A DNA stretch of 64,000 bases from Macquaria australasica (GCA_005408345.1 SEMN01000018.1:2277001-2341000), one strand, 5' to 3'; numbered from the stretch's first letter, positions 12,101 to 25,900 are shown. Notes: a model not told the origin generated them from the letters alone. Program-made: numbers and translations.

Positions 12101-13984
12101 CTGTCAGTCAGTCCACAGCAGTTTGTAATGAGCCGTCACATCTAATGAGAGACTAAGTATATGGAATCTAATAAAACCTCAATCATCTATAACTCCACAT
12201 CACAGATACTCAGATAGGAACATGCTTTGCACCAAGTGCACCTCCGCACGTGCAAGTACACACACGTACAACACTTTGTTTCAGCACAGCAATGCAGAAC
12301 AAATGGCTCATGAACTTTATCCAAGTATTTAAAGATGCAAAACCTCACCGTTACACAGCAAATCTTGTGTGGCTGTGCTGTGGTCTCACCACATCTTACA
12401 AACACTGTTCTCTCTCGCAGGGCCCACGCCACGCTGTGTAATCATTTAAAGCCTTTTAACACTCATTTCTTCCCAAGCATCTTTAAGCTTGACTGAGTTG
12501 AACTTTGAACTTAACTTTGAACTATAAAAAGTTCAGTAAAAATATATTGGTTTGAGAGTCAGCTCTGAAAATTAAACCAAGATGACAAATAAAATGGAAA
12601 CACTGTTGTAATAATGATATGAATTTGTTCATTTCTTGCATTAAAAGGTTACTTCTTGCCAGCTGACTTATATTGAAATACTGAATGTCTGAGTGTTCCT
12701 GAGTGCAACAGCAGGGGATACACCTGCTAACAATTGCACTACCAGGCAACAATAACTTGCTTTGACAAAAACATAAACCCAACAAAAATTCATGTGAATT
12801 TGATTAAATCCAATGGCTGCTTTGACAGTAGGAAATAAATCATAGACATGTATAATTTGGAAAATAATTAGTAGTATTGTTAAGAACACTTGTGGTTTGT
12901 AGTTAATAGGCTAAAACTGTGTGGTCTTTTAAGATGTTATGGACATCACCAGTCATATAACACCTGTTTAATTTTGAAGAGGCTTAGTGCAGATAACCAG
13001 ATGTCACTCAGATCTCTGTTTAAATAAATGTAAATAAATAACCAGTTAAAATAAGTAAAGTTTAAATAAATAATCAGACTCAAACAGGGGTTTCTTTTCT
13101 ATTCTATTCCATTCAACAACTACAGATTAACTCTGTTTCCACAGGGCCTAAAATCTTTCCTTCAGGTAGACAAAAAAAACAAAAAAAACACCTCACATCC
13201 TTTCATTCAGAGGCTCACAGTGTTTGACTGACAGAGCAGAGGTGATGTCAGCCATGTGTTGTAGTGAAAAGCAGGAAGTTCTAGGTAAATTGCTAATACC
13301 ACACAGCCTTTGTATTTAACTTAAGAACGTACACAAGCATGTGTGTGACCAGGTGAGGCTACAGGCCTCCCATTTAGCACAAAGCTGGTCTGTTAGTGTC
13401 GAGCGTGAGCGCCAAGTCCGCTCAGTCATTAAGACGAGGAGAGCAGATTTAAGTGTTAACGCTCTCACTGTGATCAAAGGCTCACAGCGCTTAGCTCAGC
13501 GATGAATGGATCTTGTTCAGGGTGATGTCAGAAACAAAGGCACTTTTTTTCACTTGTATGAATAACTGACAGCAGAGCTTAGGCTTGTCTGTGTTAGCGT
13601 AGCATATGAAGACACAGACTTCAAGTGCTCCAGTAATGATGCATTTCTTGACTTTAGGGAGGCCTTGATACGTCACACTTTGGTTAAACAATACAAATCT
13701 TATTCGTTTGTCCAAGAAAGAGGGCAAGATTCTACTACAGATGCTAGTAAATCTATTTCTCACCCTCCAAATATATATTTTTACAATCCCTCTGAACTCC
13801 ATGGATTTATATAGACACTAACCAGTATAGCAGAGTATATTTTCATTAATAGTTATGTAAGCAAGGAAGGAAGAGAACCCCACATTCTCCCCAAGTCCAC
13901 TGAATGCCATTCCCAGGTCCCTGTCTCATTATTTGGACTCTAACGAATCCAAAGAATGAGACAGAAAAAGTGATAACTGTATCA

Positions 13985-14188
13985 TGGGAATGTGGGAGGC
14001 ACATATAGAAACTGTTGCAATTCCTACACCGTTCACCTGATTTGGATGTAAATACCCTCAAATTAAAGCTGAAAGTCTGCAGTTAAAGCACATCTTGTTC
14101 GTTTCATTTCAAATCCATTGTGGTGGTGTATAGAGCCCAAAAGATGAGAATTGTGTTGATGTCCCAATATTTATGGACCTGACTGTAT
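13985..14188. mobile_element. End fragment of a fish DNA transposon ('caggtccataaatatt' terminus)
   Basis: The right boundary reads ATATTTATGGACCTGACTGT, the reverse complement of a terminus beginning ACAGTCAGGTCCATAAATAT. Inward lie AAATCCATTGTGGTGGTGTA, TAGAGCC and AGCTGAAAGTCTGCAGTTAA, then CACCTGATTTGGATGTAAAT, all of which I recall from a very common fish element. No transposase coding is seen and the other terminus is not identified. The left limit is approximate. Class is probably a Tc1/mariner-type DNA transposon, but that is from memory. Confidence 0.72.
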
Positions 14189-17057
14189 ATCTTTGGAATG
14201 AGGTAGCACCTGCATATGTGACTCTCCTGTATGTCAGGAATGCGATAGTGCTCAGATAGGAGTAAGAGGCCTGTGTGCCTACCATGTGCACAGAAAGAGA
14301 CAGTCTAACACATGAAGAATGTCTCAAAGTCAGCAAGCTACCATATTTATTCAATTTGATGCAGCATTTCAGAGAAGTTGTATCCAAAACAGACAGTTTG
14401 TGGTTGATATTGCACCCATTTATAGATCCCAGTGGGATTACATGGTGTTGCAAGCACCTTACTGCAGCAACTGAACCATATGAGCCACACATGGAGACAA
14501 ATACTGTGAAGATGCACTCGGGATGATTTGTATGGGAAAATCTATCCTACTGTTAAAAAGGTGGGTCCACCCACATAATAAAAAAAGACAAATTTCTCAA
14601 CGTTTTGAGACACTGTTTGTCTCTTTCTGCCTCCACTTCTATCCAATGGAGGTGAATGGAGTTTTGTTTGTGATGCACTGAAAAACAGTATTGTCTTTTC
14701 ATAATCAGTGTCCAGAATAATCAATAGAACTCATAGTAAATGATTTTCATTGGAACTACTTCTTGCCAATAGAAAGAGTCTGTGTGAAAACTTGACTGAA
14801 AACTATCTGCATGGCTAGATAGAACTAAATCACAAATTAGGGCTGCAACAGAGAACTGTAAATTCACCCTAGATACACCTATTTAGTCCTTAGGAAGCAC
14901 AGTTACAACGGAGTCCTTCATATGCTCGGAAATGCAAATAGATATCTAGAGCTGCCATGTGGGGTTTCCAAAGTGGGAAGTTACGTAGTGCAGCTTTAAT
15001 GTATGGCAGAAGTATAAAAGGGGCTTGTTCTCAGCTTGGTTAAATCCAGAAAATGTCAGAATGGTTAGGAAGCTCACTTAATGTGAAGAGACGGTAGATT
15101 CCTTTGAACAAGTTTGCCGTGACCTCTCAAAAATCCTCGCAAAAAAGAGTTCAATGCATACACACGATCAGAACATACATTAAAAAGTATAATTTTAAAT
15201 ATGTTTGTTTCTGTCACCGTTGAGTGCAAACAGTTGGCTCCAGCATGAGTTAATGCTCCAATAGCCTTGCAACAGGACATCAACACAAAACACAGCTGAT
15301 TATCCCATAAAATGGAAACAGCTTTTACAGTGATTTAAATTTTAACTGCTGGTGAGATGAACCAGATGGTTTACGGGAATCTGAATGAGCCGTTTCAAAC
15401 CTCGCCATCCTCACTGCTGAAACAGAGCCAAGCATATTTCCACAGGTATTTTAATTCATATTTGGATAAATCTCTCTCTACCTTCTCTCTTCTCTTTCTA
15501 TCAGCAGACTCAATTTGACCATGCTTATCAGGGCAACGGCAGTTAAAAGAAACATACAGGACTAATTTGAGGAGCCACTCAGTCTCCACCAGAAAGGCCA
15601 TGAGAGAGTTTTGGGGTATTTCCTGCTCAAACTTTATGAGATCATAACATTTGGAAACTTTTGAAAAGGACAGAATTGTGTTTAAAAATAAGTTTGACAA
15701 GACCCTGTTTCTGCTGTTGCATGCCACATTCATCAGTTGACGCTGAATAGGTGTGCTCCACATTCATTCTTAATGGTTGGTTATACAAACAAAGTACTCC
15801 CAATGCAGCTGCTGAGAACACGAACCACAGCAATGTGCAATCGTTACTGACTGGAGAAGAAAAGAAAATCCTGTCTGCAATAATTTGCCGTTACCAACAA
15901 CATCACCACCAATCACATCCAAATTCTATCTGCAGGATTTCATAACCAATCAGTTTTCCATGACACGTTATGCTCTTGGCTCAGTGGCACTGCTCTGCAT
16001 AGTCTCCATGCCAAGACTGACTCAACCAAAACTCTACCCATGTCCCCAGTTAACCCCTGTACAGAGCTCTAGTACCCACTGAGAAATAGGCCTTATTCAG
16101 CATTGTGCTAGAGGCTGATTATTCAGGCACGAGCAATTAGTTCCCAGGGTGGAAAAAATAAATAAATACATTAAAGAAAATGCAATTACCTCATTGGGTA
16201 AAGGGAAACGAATCCTAAACATTAAATGTTTTCGGGGACATTCCACAGTAGCCAAACCAGAATAAATAATACATGATCCTGCAGGGAGGAAATGATAAGC
16301 TGGAGAGCTAATGTTAAGTGGCTTCACAGACTGAGTAATACAAATCTCTGTGGTTAGTATCTTCAAAACTCAAGTATTCAGAAAATTTCTCAAAACAACA
16401 TTTCAAGACTGAAAACAGTGCTTGTTTCGAGTATTTATAATCAGGTTTTGAACATGCTTTGCATGTTTTGTTGGCCTTAAGTTTATCAAGTTAGCTTTTC
16501 TTAAAGGACCACCCAAATACCTAATTTCTTATTATTGCAATAACTGTAGTTGTCCAATGATAACGACAATACTATGCTTTTCTAGCCTATACATGTGTAC
16601 ATGAGTTCAGAGGCAGCCACACTCTTGAAAATTAAGACTGACTTCTACTTACTCTTTGGAATTCGTTTCACTTGCCACAATTTGTCAGACACTGCCTTGA
16701 AATTAAGTGGGAACACCACATTGCAATTGTGGCCCAAACAGACACATCCCTTTGTATCGTTGCTGAACAAGTGAAACTTATCCAGCTCCAAGAAATGACT
16801 TGCTGTACCCACCGCAGCAAAATGAGATTCACAGCGTCTCATTCTTATTGATGCCAGCTGCAGTACTGAAACCAGCAAGCGAAACTCCCAGATGTGAGAA
16901 GATGGGATTTATTATTGCACAGACTGTGGGCATCGTCACCGATTCTATTTGTAGGCGCAGATGAGAAGTGTCTAGTTTGGTGACATCATCTACTTTTTGA
17001 AAATGATGTAGTTCTATTGGCTTAATTGGACCATGACCTCCATGCATTGGATGAAGT

Positions 17058-17206
17058 GGTTGGGATCAGTATACATAGTCCTCTTACAGAAAACAGTGGA
17101 TTGCCCATTGCAGGTTGGTAGGAAGTTGGTGCCAAAAGTGAAGGAGATTAAGTAGCTCAAGATCTTGTTCACAAGGGACAGGTGCAATGATGGCAGTGAT
17201 CCAGGT
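17058..17206 (+). mobile_element. LINE (L2/CR1-like) fragment, 5' segment, split by a MITE
   Basis: Plus-strand text includes GTGGATTGCCCATTGCAGGT, then GTGAAGGAGATTAAGTAGCT and CTTGTTCACAAGGGACAGGT. It aligns by eye to the reverse transcriptase region of the fish LINE whose consensus reads 'gtggattgc...ggttggg...gtggaggagttcaagtatctcggggtcttgttcacgag'. The sequence resumes at 17738 after the MITE and its target duplication. It has several stops and is a dead copy, antisense to the col15a1 transcript. Confidence 0.75.
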
Positions 17207-17214
17207 GTTTTACT
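17207..17214 (+). repeat. Left target-site duplication of the MITE (8 bp)
   Basis: GTTTTACT immediately precedes the MITE terminus CATAGACTG and is repeated exactly at 17730-17737. An 8 bp duplication is the hAT superfamily signature. Confidence 0.85.
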
Positions 17215-17729
17215 CATAGACTGTATATAAAGATGGATGACGCGTCTCCACTTCCTCCCATTGTAAAAAATGAAGCCAAAATACCCCGGTTACGGGAGCT
17301 GCCATCTTGCACTGGTGATGTCATTTGGAGCCAGAGTCTGTGCAGTAGTGATCTGCGGTGGAGCTGCGGGATCGAGTTCCCGCCTATACACATGCCTGAA
17401 CCAATCGCGAGTACACTCACAGTTGTCAATCATGACGTGACACCCCGTTTTTATAGCATCAAATAACTAATTAAAACCAAACTGATCAGAAAAATGAACA
17501 CTTGAATAAACATCAGCGTGAAAACCACCTAAAATGACAGAAACCATCTTTGGGAAAAATTTATTTGATGTGTACTTTGACTTTTCAGTTTGGCCCATGT
17601 CCCATCCACTAACATGAAGGAGGTGGGGTTTATGACCTGTACTGCAGCCAGCCACCAGGGGGCGATCGAGATGTTTTGGCTTCACTTTTGGGGAGCTGTC
17701 AAGTCATCCATCTTTATATACAGTCCATG
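17215..17729. mobile_element. 515 bp hAT-like MITE with 27 bp terminal inverted repeats
   Basis: The left terminus begins CATAGACTGTATATAAAGAT and the inverted right terminus begins CATGGACTGTATATAAAGAT; the 27 bp ends (17215-17241 and 17703-17729) differ at one position. Similarity continues inside (both ends contain GAAGCCAAAA). Exact 8 bp duplications GTTTTACT flank the element. There is no transposase. The high terminal identity and intact duplication indicate an insertion younger than the LINE it interrupts. It also carries a CTCF-like core at 17652-17665 and TATA-like text (TATATAAAG) in each terminus. Confidence 0.93.
17652..17665 (+). promoter_or_regulatory. CTCF-like core motif inside the MITE (candidate)
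   Basis: CCACCAGGGGGCGA matches the vertebrate CTCF core (CCASYAGRKGGC) at all 12 core positions. It lies about 65 bases inside the right end of the hAT-like MITE, so other copies of the family may carry it. Occupancy is not shown. Confidence 0.5.
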
Positions 17730-17737
17730 GTTTTACT
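17730..17737 (+). repeat. Right target-site duplication of the MITE (8 bp)
   Basis: GTTTTACT directly follows the MITE end CAGTCCATG and equals the left copy at 17207-17214. Confidence 0.85.
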
Positions 17738-18160
17738 ATAGTCGTGGAGGTGAAGAACCTGCTCCTAAAGATGAGGCTCTCAATTTGCCAGTCCATCTAC
17801 AATCGTAACCGTCACCTATGGTCAAGAGTTCTAGGAAGTGAACAGAAGAATGAGACTGTGCAAACAAGTAACCAAAATAAAGGAAAGGAGCCAGTAAAAG
17901 TGGTTCAGCCATCTGATCATGACAGCTCCTGCAAGCCGTACTGTAGAGGTATTCTGGGCACCTCCAACTTGGAGAAGAGACCTCAGGGTAGACCCAGAAC
18001 ACAATGGAGGGATTATGTATCCCACCTGGCCTTCCAAAACCTCAGGATCTCTGATCAAGAGCTGAAAACATGACTGGGAGACGCACCCCTGGGGTACATG
18101 GTTTAACTTGCAGCCACTGTGGCTAAATCCAGGTGAGAGACAGAAAATTGATGGATGAAA
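17738..18160 (+). mobile_element. LINE (L2/CR1-like) fragment, 3' segment after the MITE
   Basis: The plus-strand frame from about 17744 to 18073 reads MEVKNLLLKMRLSICQSIY, then EKRPQGRPRTQWRDYVSHLA and FQNLRISDQELKT. This is the C-terminal tail typical of fish LINE ORF2 (pattern RPRGRPRTRWRDYVSRLAWERLGIPPEELE). It then enters a 3' UTR-like segment ending ATTGATGGATGAAAT, resembling the short tandem 'atgg' tails of L2 elements. A large internal part (WV-TER...AAEMSFLRR region) is missing or scrambled. Exact clade (L2 versus other CR1-group) is uncertain. Confidence 0.85.
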
Positions 18161-19914
18161 TGTATTATCAACATACACATGAAGCTAAAAAGTAATACAT
18201 CGATTAGGTTCCAGTGGATGAAAGTCAATAAATACAATACTACATTGGCTGTTGTCATGGAACTGTTGTCAGGATTATACTGTAGCAGTGTAGATGCAGT
18301 ATGGAGATTGTGACAGCAACTCTCACTGTTGAGTAATCTCATAGCAAAAGCAAGTGAGCTTTACCGCTGTGCTTCAACAGGATTAAGGAATCATTAGTCA
18401 CCAAGTTGGGTTTGTCTTCTTCTTGATGGTGGATGGGGGTGGATTTAGAGGTCCATGCATCATTTCCAGCTTTCTCTAGATAGAGTGCTCTGCAACTTTT
18501 CACTATTTGTGTGCTCAAGGATTTTCTGCCAGTGGCCAAACCCTATACCAGAATTTTCTTTTATATGGGAAAATATGGCCAATGGAGACCATACAAGTTG
18601 GAAGCTACAACACTGAATGTATTACTACATGGAAATCTTGCTAAAATGCAGCTTTAAAAAGGTCTCCCTTTCTATAGCTCTCTCATACTGCACTCCACAC
18701 ATGCACACACAACGGTAGCCTTATGTGTGACAGGTAAAGTGAGGTCTGGACCGGGGTAAAAGGGGTTGAGTGGAAAGCGAAGCGCATTCTTGTATTTTAT
18801 CCAACATTCATCTTGGGGAGCAGGGTTGACTGTCTCTCAGTGAGGCAGACCAGCTTCTTCTTGGCCGGTGGTCTTACAGAGTACTGTCCACTTAATGTAT
18901 GATAATTTATACAGTGGAAATCTATTACTGAAACACTCTGACTTTGGGTGTAAATCTTCTTTGATCAACTTTCTCTTCTGTGAAAGAAGGGTCACTTGCA
19001 GTTTTGTACAAATGCAAACAGTTTATGCTGTAGACGATGTTCAGTTTAGACAAATGGCGTATGTACACATTACACAGTATGCACGGGATATAAATCAAAT
19101 ATACACTGAGAATAAAGATGTCCAACTTTTAGGTGCAATATAGGATCTTAAGGATTAATCTTTAGTTATTGTGTCCCCTAAATAGCCGTAATTTGACACA
19201 AATAGCTTAATTCTGTGCCTTGGGAAAACAGTAGAAATCTGCCAGCAAAGACTGGCCGACACTACCTTGGGGTTTAAAGGCAGAACTGCTGTAGGTTTCA
19301 CAAGGGGTTAAGGGTCTCAGTGTGACTCCAGCAGACCATGGAAGAGGAGCATATAATGACTTCCTAACGACAACAGTGTAATTGTAGCACCCAGGAGGAT
19401 TGGGGTCATTGCAGGTCAGGACAGAATAAGCTCATAGTTTCATGATATATGTCCAGGATGTTTGTTTTTATTAAAATATCTTATATCTAAACATGAGTGG
19501 GCAGACTGGGCATTTCATGTTACAAATACCTTTATATCCCACCTGCTATTACCTTTCATACTCCTCCCATGTCGAGTTACGAGAAAACAATAATTTCTTT
19601 CTACTAAAACATTAAACTGGGCAACAACACAGGTCAACACTGACTTCTGGAATCCATTTGGCTCAGTATTGTAGGAATTCAAACTGTCCCTGCAGATTTA
19701 AAGTTGTTTTGGTGCGAGTCTGGACCAGTGATTCAAAGCTGTGGAGTGTGCCCATATAAGCCAACACTGGACAGGACTGGGGTCACAGATAAGGGCCTTT
19801 TTTCTCCATGCCCGTACAAGCTGACAGGTCCAAGGCTGCAAAGAGCCAAAGGCCAAATAGTTTAGTCGGTTAGGTCAGTGGAGCCAAGTATTCCTTCTGT
19901 CTGTCTCACCCGAA

Positions 19915-19953
19915 ACACACACACACACACACACACATACACACACACACACA
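19915..19953. repeat. Interrupted (AC)n microsatellite
   Basis: AC repeats with a single T interruption inside intron 2. Confidence 0.95.
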
Positions 19954-22900
19954 GAATTCTTATCTTCCATCTTAATATGGGGCACCAACTTGGCAGCATC
20001 AGCAAGAGAACAGTATCACCTTTGTAAAGTGGAATATTTGCCATGTTTTTCTTAATTTTTCACTTAAAGCCCTTCAGGTCACTTTTCACCACTATACTGG
20101 CGCTACACACAGTTGTGAGGTGCATGTTTTTGTTATTTAAAAAGGAGAACAAGAAGAGTTGAAACGTCTTCTTCACTGCTTAGGTATACAGGTAAAGGCA
20201 AACATCTCACTGTAGCTCCACCATGTCCTAGGCCCATGCATTAATTAGGCTTCTTAATGTACTTATTCTACTTTCAAAATACAGACTGCAAGTGACATTT
20301 GAAGTGCCATTCAGTACAGTTAAAAACATATTGGTCTGATTATACAAGCCAGAAACAGCTATGGGAGATCTAATGTTCCCAAAAAGTGATCATGCCAAAT
20401 TTGGAGTTTGCTGATTGAAGATCACCTCAAATAAATCCTCAATAGTTGGAATGATATTTTATGCAGCTTACAGAGGGATGCTGGTGCAGAAATTCTTTAA
20501 TAAAAAATATCACATTATAAATGACAAGACTTTCTAGAACATCCACTTTTGCACCCTTAATAGTCTTCTTCCTGATGCTGAGTTCAGTTCTTATGATTCT
20601 TAAGGAAAAATTAAAAACACAAAAGAACCTTCAATAGCAGTGAAGGTATTTAGACTCACAGGTCAGGTGGCACAAGCTCAGAGCAGTATATAAAAAGTCG
20701 ACAGCAAATAAACCTCAAAGAAGGGCTTGACTCTACAAAATCAAACCACTGTTTTCTAACTCCTTAAATCAATTTATTTTACCTCTCATTACCTTTTGGA
20801 TAGATCCAGTTAATATATAAAGTGATGCCTAATAGTGTTTAAAACATTTTGGAAGCAATTCTCCCTTACTCCACCTTTAAGTTAATTAAAGCAACTAGAG
20901 GCAGGTGGTAAAAGCGGATGTCCACAGGGTTCAGATGTCAGGAGGGCTCCATGTAAGCAGCACATTGTTTCAGCTTACCCCAAGCTGTGTTTAACCAGCT
21001 GTAGAAACTGCACTCTGACCAAAGTGTCAGAGGAATGATCGGGTGACTAAAAAAAAAACACTGCCTGTTTTTGGCAACTCGCTGCCACCATGTCCAGCCC
21101 TCAACGCAGAACTTTTGGAGAGAAGGTGCAAAAGCTCTTTCTTACTTCATCGTGGAAAAGGTGGGAAGAAGATGAATTGGTGATTTCTCAATTTAAATGA
21201 GTGTGATGAATTAGCAATAGGGTACGAGAGAGAAAGTTTGATAATGAGAGTGAGGAAAGGTGATAATGTGGATGAGAAAGAAAGAGGCAATCAATCATCA
21301 GTTAAAAGAAGAAAAAGTGAAAGTGCAAAGCTTCTTTCCCACTTAATCAAGAAAACAACTGGGACCTTTCGACATGACTGTGATTTGTCATGGCTCCTGC
21401 CAGAAGAGAAAAAAAGGCGGAGGAGAAAAGGAATGGAAAAAGGCTGACTGCTTGTGTGAGAAAGAAAGAGACAGAGACTGGGAAATAAAGACAGAAAAAG
21501 AGCGAGGAAAACTATAACCGTAGCAAATGTGCTAAGGTGCAAGTGAAGGATCAACATCTGCAACTGAACATCACACTGTGACCTTTTCATCTTCATCCAT
21601 ATCAGCTCCTCAAGCCATAAAGAAATCCCTGAACACCCTCTTTCCTTCTTTTCCAGTGATGAATGCCAAGGCTTTGCTGTCAGGCAAAGGTTTGGCATGT
21701 TTGTATTCATCACATAGGAGATACTCGTGTAGCTTATCCAAACTGTTCCTAGGGTAGGTGGGGGGGGGTGCTGAGTGATACCATCTGCTTTGGCTCTGCA
21801 GTGTGAGTTGTTCGCTACAGTTTGAAGAGCGGGCCCTCGGCCAATCTGCTTGCAGTCCGGTCCATTCATTGACTCAAGTGCAGCCGCTTCCATGGCGCCG
21901 GTTGACTGTCACTGTTTAAAGAGTCTTGACCGGCCTGGCTGACCCAGACGAGAACGACCTGGATGCCCTGAGCTGAATGTGCTCATTTCAAGTTTAAAAC
22001 GATGTTTATTTAGCAGATTTTATTCATAGAGCAGCCACTTTCAGTAAGCGGTGCTTATTATAAAAAGGTTCCCGTTAGTCATACATGACGAGTGCAAAAG
22101 AAGACAATGCATGTCATGAAAAATACTGACAACATCCAAAAGGTGTTGAAAGCTGTAGTAAACACAGGGTAGGTCTTTCCAGGAAAAGACCTCTTGGACA
22201 GAGGGAGAGAACTGTTTTGCATTTCAGGAACCAAGGGCAAATATTTCTTGGAATAAATAAAGGAAGAACTGTCACCTGCTACCCAGGCAGAGCTGTCTCT
22301 ACCATTTCTTTCAGATAGTGCACTGTTCCTTTCATGCTGCTTGACTGCCAAGTGATCTCCTGAGAAGTACAGTGCAATTACTCCTCATCACCAAACCTGC
22401 TGCCAAAATGGTGCAGATAACCCCTGTAAGTAAAATGCTGCTTCAAACAACCTCTGGTCAGTTAGTTGCTAAATTGGGTCAAAATGCAGTCCAGGTTCAC
22501 CCCGTGGAGGAAATGACCCCAATCCTTGACCCCAGTGTCCTACAGCAACTGAGAACACTCAGCAGCTGTTAGCATCATTTGTCAGGCCAAAACCAGGTCA
22601 AGCTCATTGGCTTGTTATTCTAACTTGAAATTCCTCTTGTCTCTCAAGTGCTTGGAGTGGTGTGGCCAAAACAAAGGCCGAGCCTTTTTAGGAGGACTCA
22701 TTTGGAGGTAGACAGATATTTATTTAATAAGTTGTTTACAGAGTGGCTGAATTTTTGTCGGGGGAGTTGGACATGGAGTGGTACTCAATTCTAGTTGTCT
22801 GGGCAAACTAAGAAAAGTATGCGAATTGGTCTGATCTGCGGGGTTTAGACAGTGCAGTGAGTGTTGCACTTTGCCTGCATTTGACATGCAAGATAAAGAA

Positions 22901-25900
22901 GATTAAGTGACAGTAAGAGGGGGAGAAAGAGAAATCATTGAGTCCAGACTGAAAGAAAGGAAGAAGAGAAAGCCAAGGGAAGATTAAGGGAAATACACAA
23001 TACAGAGAGCAAGATATGAATGACAGAGAGGAGGTGAAAGATTCACAACGCTTATTAAAGGCAATAACAATCACTCTGAATGGGTAAACACTTCGACCTG
23101 CCAGCTCTTATTCATCTTGTAAAATTTTAATCAGGTAGTGAAGGAATGACTAACAGTTGTGTTGCTTATACCACGTTCCTCTTTGCCTCTGGTCTCAAAT
23201 TTTGATTCAAAGGGTTGGTAAAACACGTAAAAATAACAGACGTCTTTGTTTCTCAGCTTCATAACCAAGATCCCAACAGTGCCATTTCTTATAACGTGTA
23301 CTGTAACGGTCCAGCTCCTTTGTACCCCCAAAGCCTGTAATATCTCTGCTGCTCCGCATGACTGAAACATCTGCACTGTTTTTACAGTCAAGGCTAGTAG
23401 CTTCCAACATGGTTTTATTTGCCATATTCACACTGTGACCATATTACTCCACAGAGAACATCTTTGACTTATGTATCTCCACAATGTCAATTTCTCAATG
23501 AAAACCTTGCATTGTGTTTAGCTTGATGACAGATTTTGAAGCAATGCCATGGGTGTTGGCCCAACAGATCAAAGAATCAGAGCTGTGAGGTCTTCACTTC
23601 GCTTCAACTGTTTGACATTTTTACAGCAAAGATGAAACAAATGGAGTAAAAGCCATTATTTTGTTATTACTGGCTCTAACACCTGGCACTTCATCCTGTT
23701 GAGCATAAATTTTAAAGTGAGTGACAGACAAGGAAAGAAGCCAGTGAGGCTTGCCTTGTGAGTTTTGTCTTTCATTAAATAAACTGACCATATTGGTTCA
23801 ACCAAACTTCACACTGCTCCTGAGTGGAAAGTTTGTAGTTTGATAGTTTCATCACCCCTAAACCCTGCTGCAGGTGCACGATGTGCATCAGCCATGAAAC
23901 TGGAAATCAAGCCGCTATTCTTCACTCCTGGAAACTACACACACAAACACACAGAGTAACAACCTCTTTCTTCTCTCTAATAATGAATAGTGCCAGTGCT
24001 CTCCAGAATGAGCAGTTTGATTTATAGAGCCAGTGCTGAGGTAACCTAATCCAGAAGCAAATGTTGCGAGTCAACCTTGGTTCAGCCGCTCTAAAGACGT
24101 ACGTCTGCAGGCACGTGTGTATAAGTGTGCGAGTTCTTGCATGGGTGTAAAGCTTTTCACATTTAGAAACCGGTCTCTCTCCTTGCTAACAGTCATCCTA
24201 TAACAGAGAAGATTGCACGTAGCTGTTAGCTTCCATAAAAATCCCCAACAAGTACCCGTTGGCACCCTGACAGGCTCTTTTATCCTGAACATCTGACCTG
24301 GATTTCATTTCCTCATCCAGGAGATGAACTGACAGCACGACGATCTCTTCCTCCGCACACAAAGTATCTCAAAAAACAGATAATCAGGATTTGCTTATGA
24401 AGTTCAAGTTTCAAGGTTACTGATATGATTCATCTGGTGCTTTAGTTTTGGAGGTATTAGAAGATGAAGTTGTCGACTTTATTTCATTTGTTTTATTGTT
24501 AGCAGTTGCTCTAAATAATCACAAGTGCATTCGTCTCCAATTCAACCCGTTTCCAAACTCCTTTATGAAAGTGTACTGGATGTACTGTATAGAAATATGA
24601 TTTTTCAAACTGAATTGGTTCCAGCCCCTCGGCCTTGTACTGACAATGCCTACAAATTGCTAACAAATGCTGAAAAACCAAAACACCTGTTGGGATAGTT
24701 TGGGATGGACAGCCACATGTCCCGAACGAATAAGAAATAAGAAATAATGAAGACGCTGATTCTTCCTGATTATACAAATCTTATTCTGGGATGCTTTGAT
24801 AAAAACGTTTATGTTTCTGTGTGTTTGCCAGTGTCATACTCATCTCCACAGTCTGACCTGAACTGATGAGGCAACAATGAAACTGATGGGAATGTACGTC
24901 TGAAAGGATTGGGGTCAATTTAGTATATATAATTTCAAAAAGTACTTTAATCTCTCCCAACCACCACTGTCACTCTGAGATTTAAACTTTCCAGACAGAA
25001 CCCTTCCGTTCAACAAACGTGGGGGGCTTTGGGGACAACAATGCATCAGACACAATCAATTTTTCAGTGGAAGATGACATATTCTGTGTCTAGGATGCCT
25101 CACAAGAAAGACTGCATTGCATAGCTCAAGTTTTTTTTCCTGTACTTGCCTAATTTGTCTACAATGTGCTCTAGGACGCTTCAGACGCCATGACGTTCCT
25201 GACCGTGCAAGTCTGTGGCTTCTCTTGCCTGATCACATTATGCACATCATGAAAGACCACAAGTTCTGATTGGTTGGGGTTCAATGAAAGGCGTAAATGT
25301 TGTATCTGATCCCACTATAAGAGTAATAAAGTCTAAGTTGTTTTCTTTCATCTCCTCTAAAGTTTTTCCCCAAAAGTTTCTGTAGCAGTCAGTGATGGAA
25401 AGGGAGCAAATTTGTTTCTATATCCCATCTGTTTTTGATCTACAACTTCCAATATCTATGATAATTTGGAACTGGCTCTTATTTAGATATCATACAGTAT
25501 CTGAACAGTCTTGTGTATTTTTTTGAGAATTTGGTTCTCTGGTTTGATTTTAACTAAACTGACTAAAAAGCAAGTTCTGATCCTGAGTCCCAACTATCTA
25601 CAATTAACATTCTCAAAATGTACGGTTTTATGATAAAAAGGAGACCGATGTTGACATCAGCCATCAGTTACTCATGCTTAGAGGTTGGGCTAACCAAACA
25701 AACTGGACTGAGGATGACTTTCTGCAATGTGTTCCTAGTTGGTGAGAACACTAGAGAAGGTATTCTGTAGTGTGTGATTACACTTTGAGTCCACAACATT
25801 CTTTGGGAGCATAATAAATCCAATTCATGTTTCCTAGACAGCTTTTTTAGTTATGATTGACTGCTTCTGCTCAACGAACATGGAAGAAACATGTTTCTGA

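Noticed and set aside
21291..21893. Longest open frame in the window (200 codons, minus strand)
   Set aside because: Its C-terminal half is the antisense of a GA-rich purine tract (Leu/Phe/Ser-rich), and there is no domain, splice structure or family similarity.
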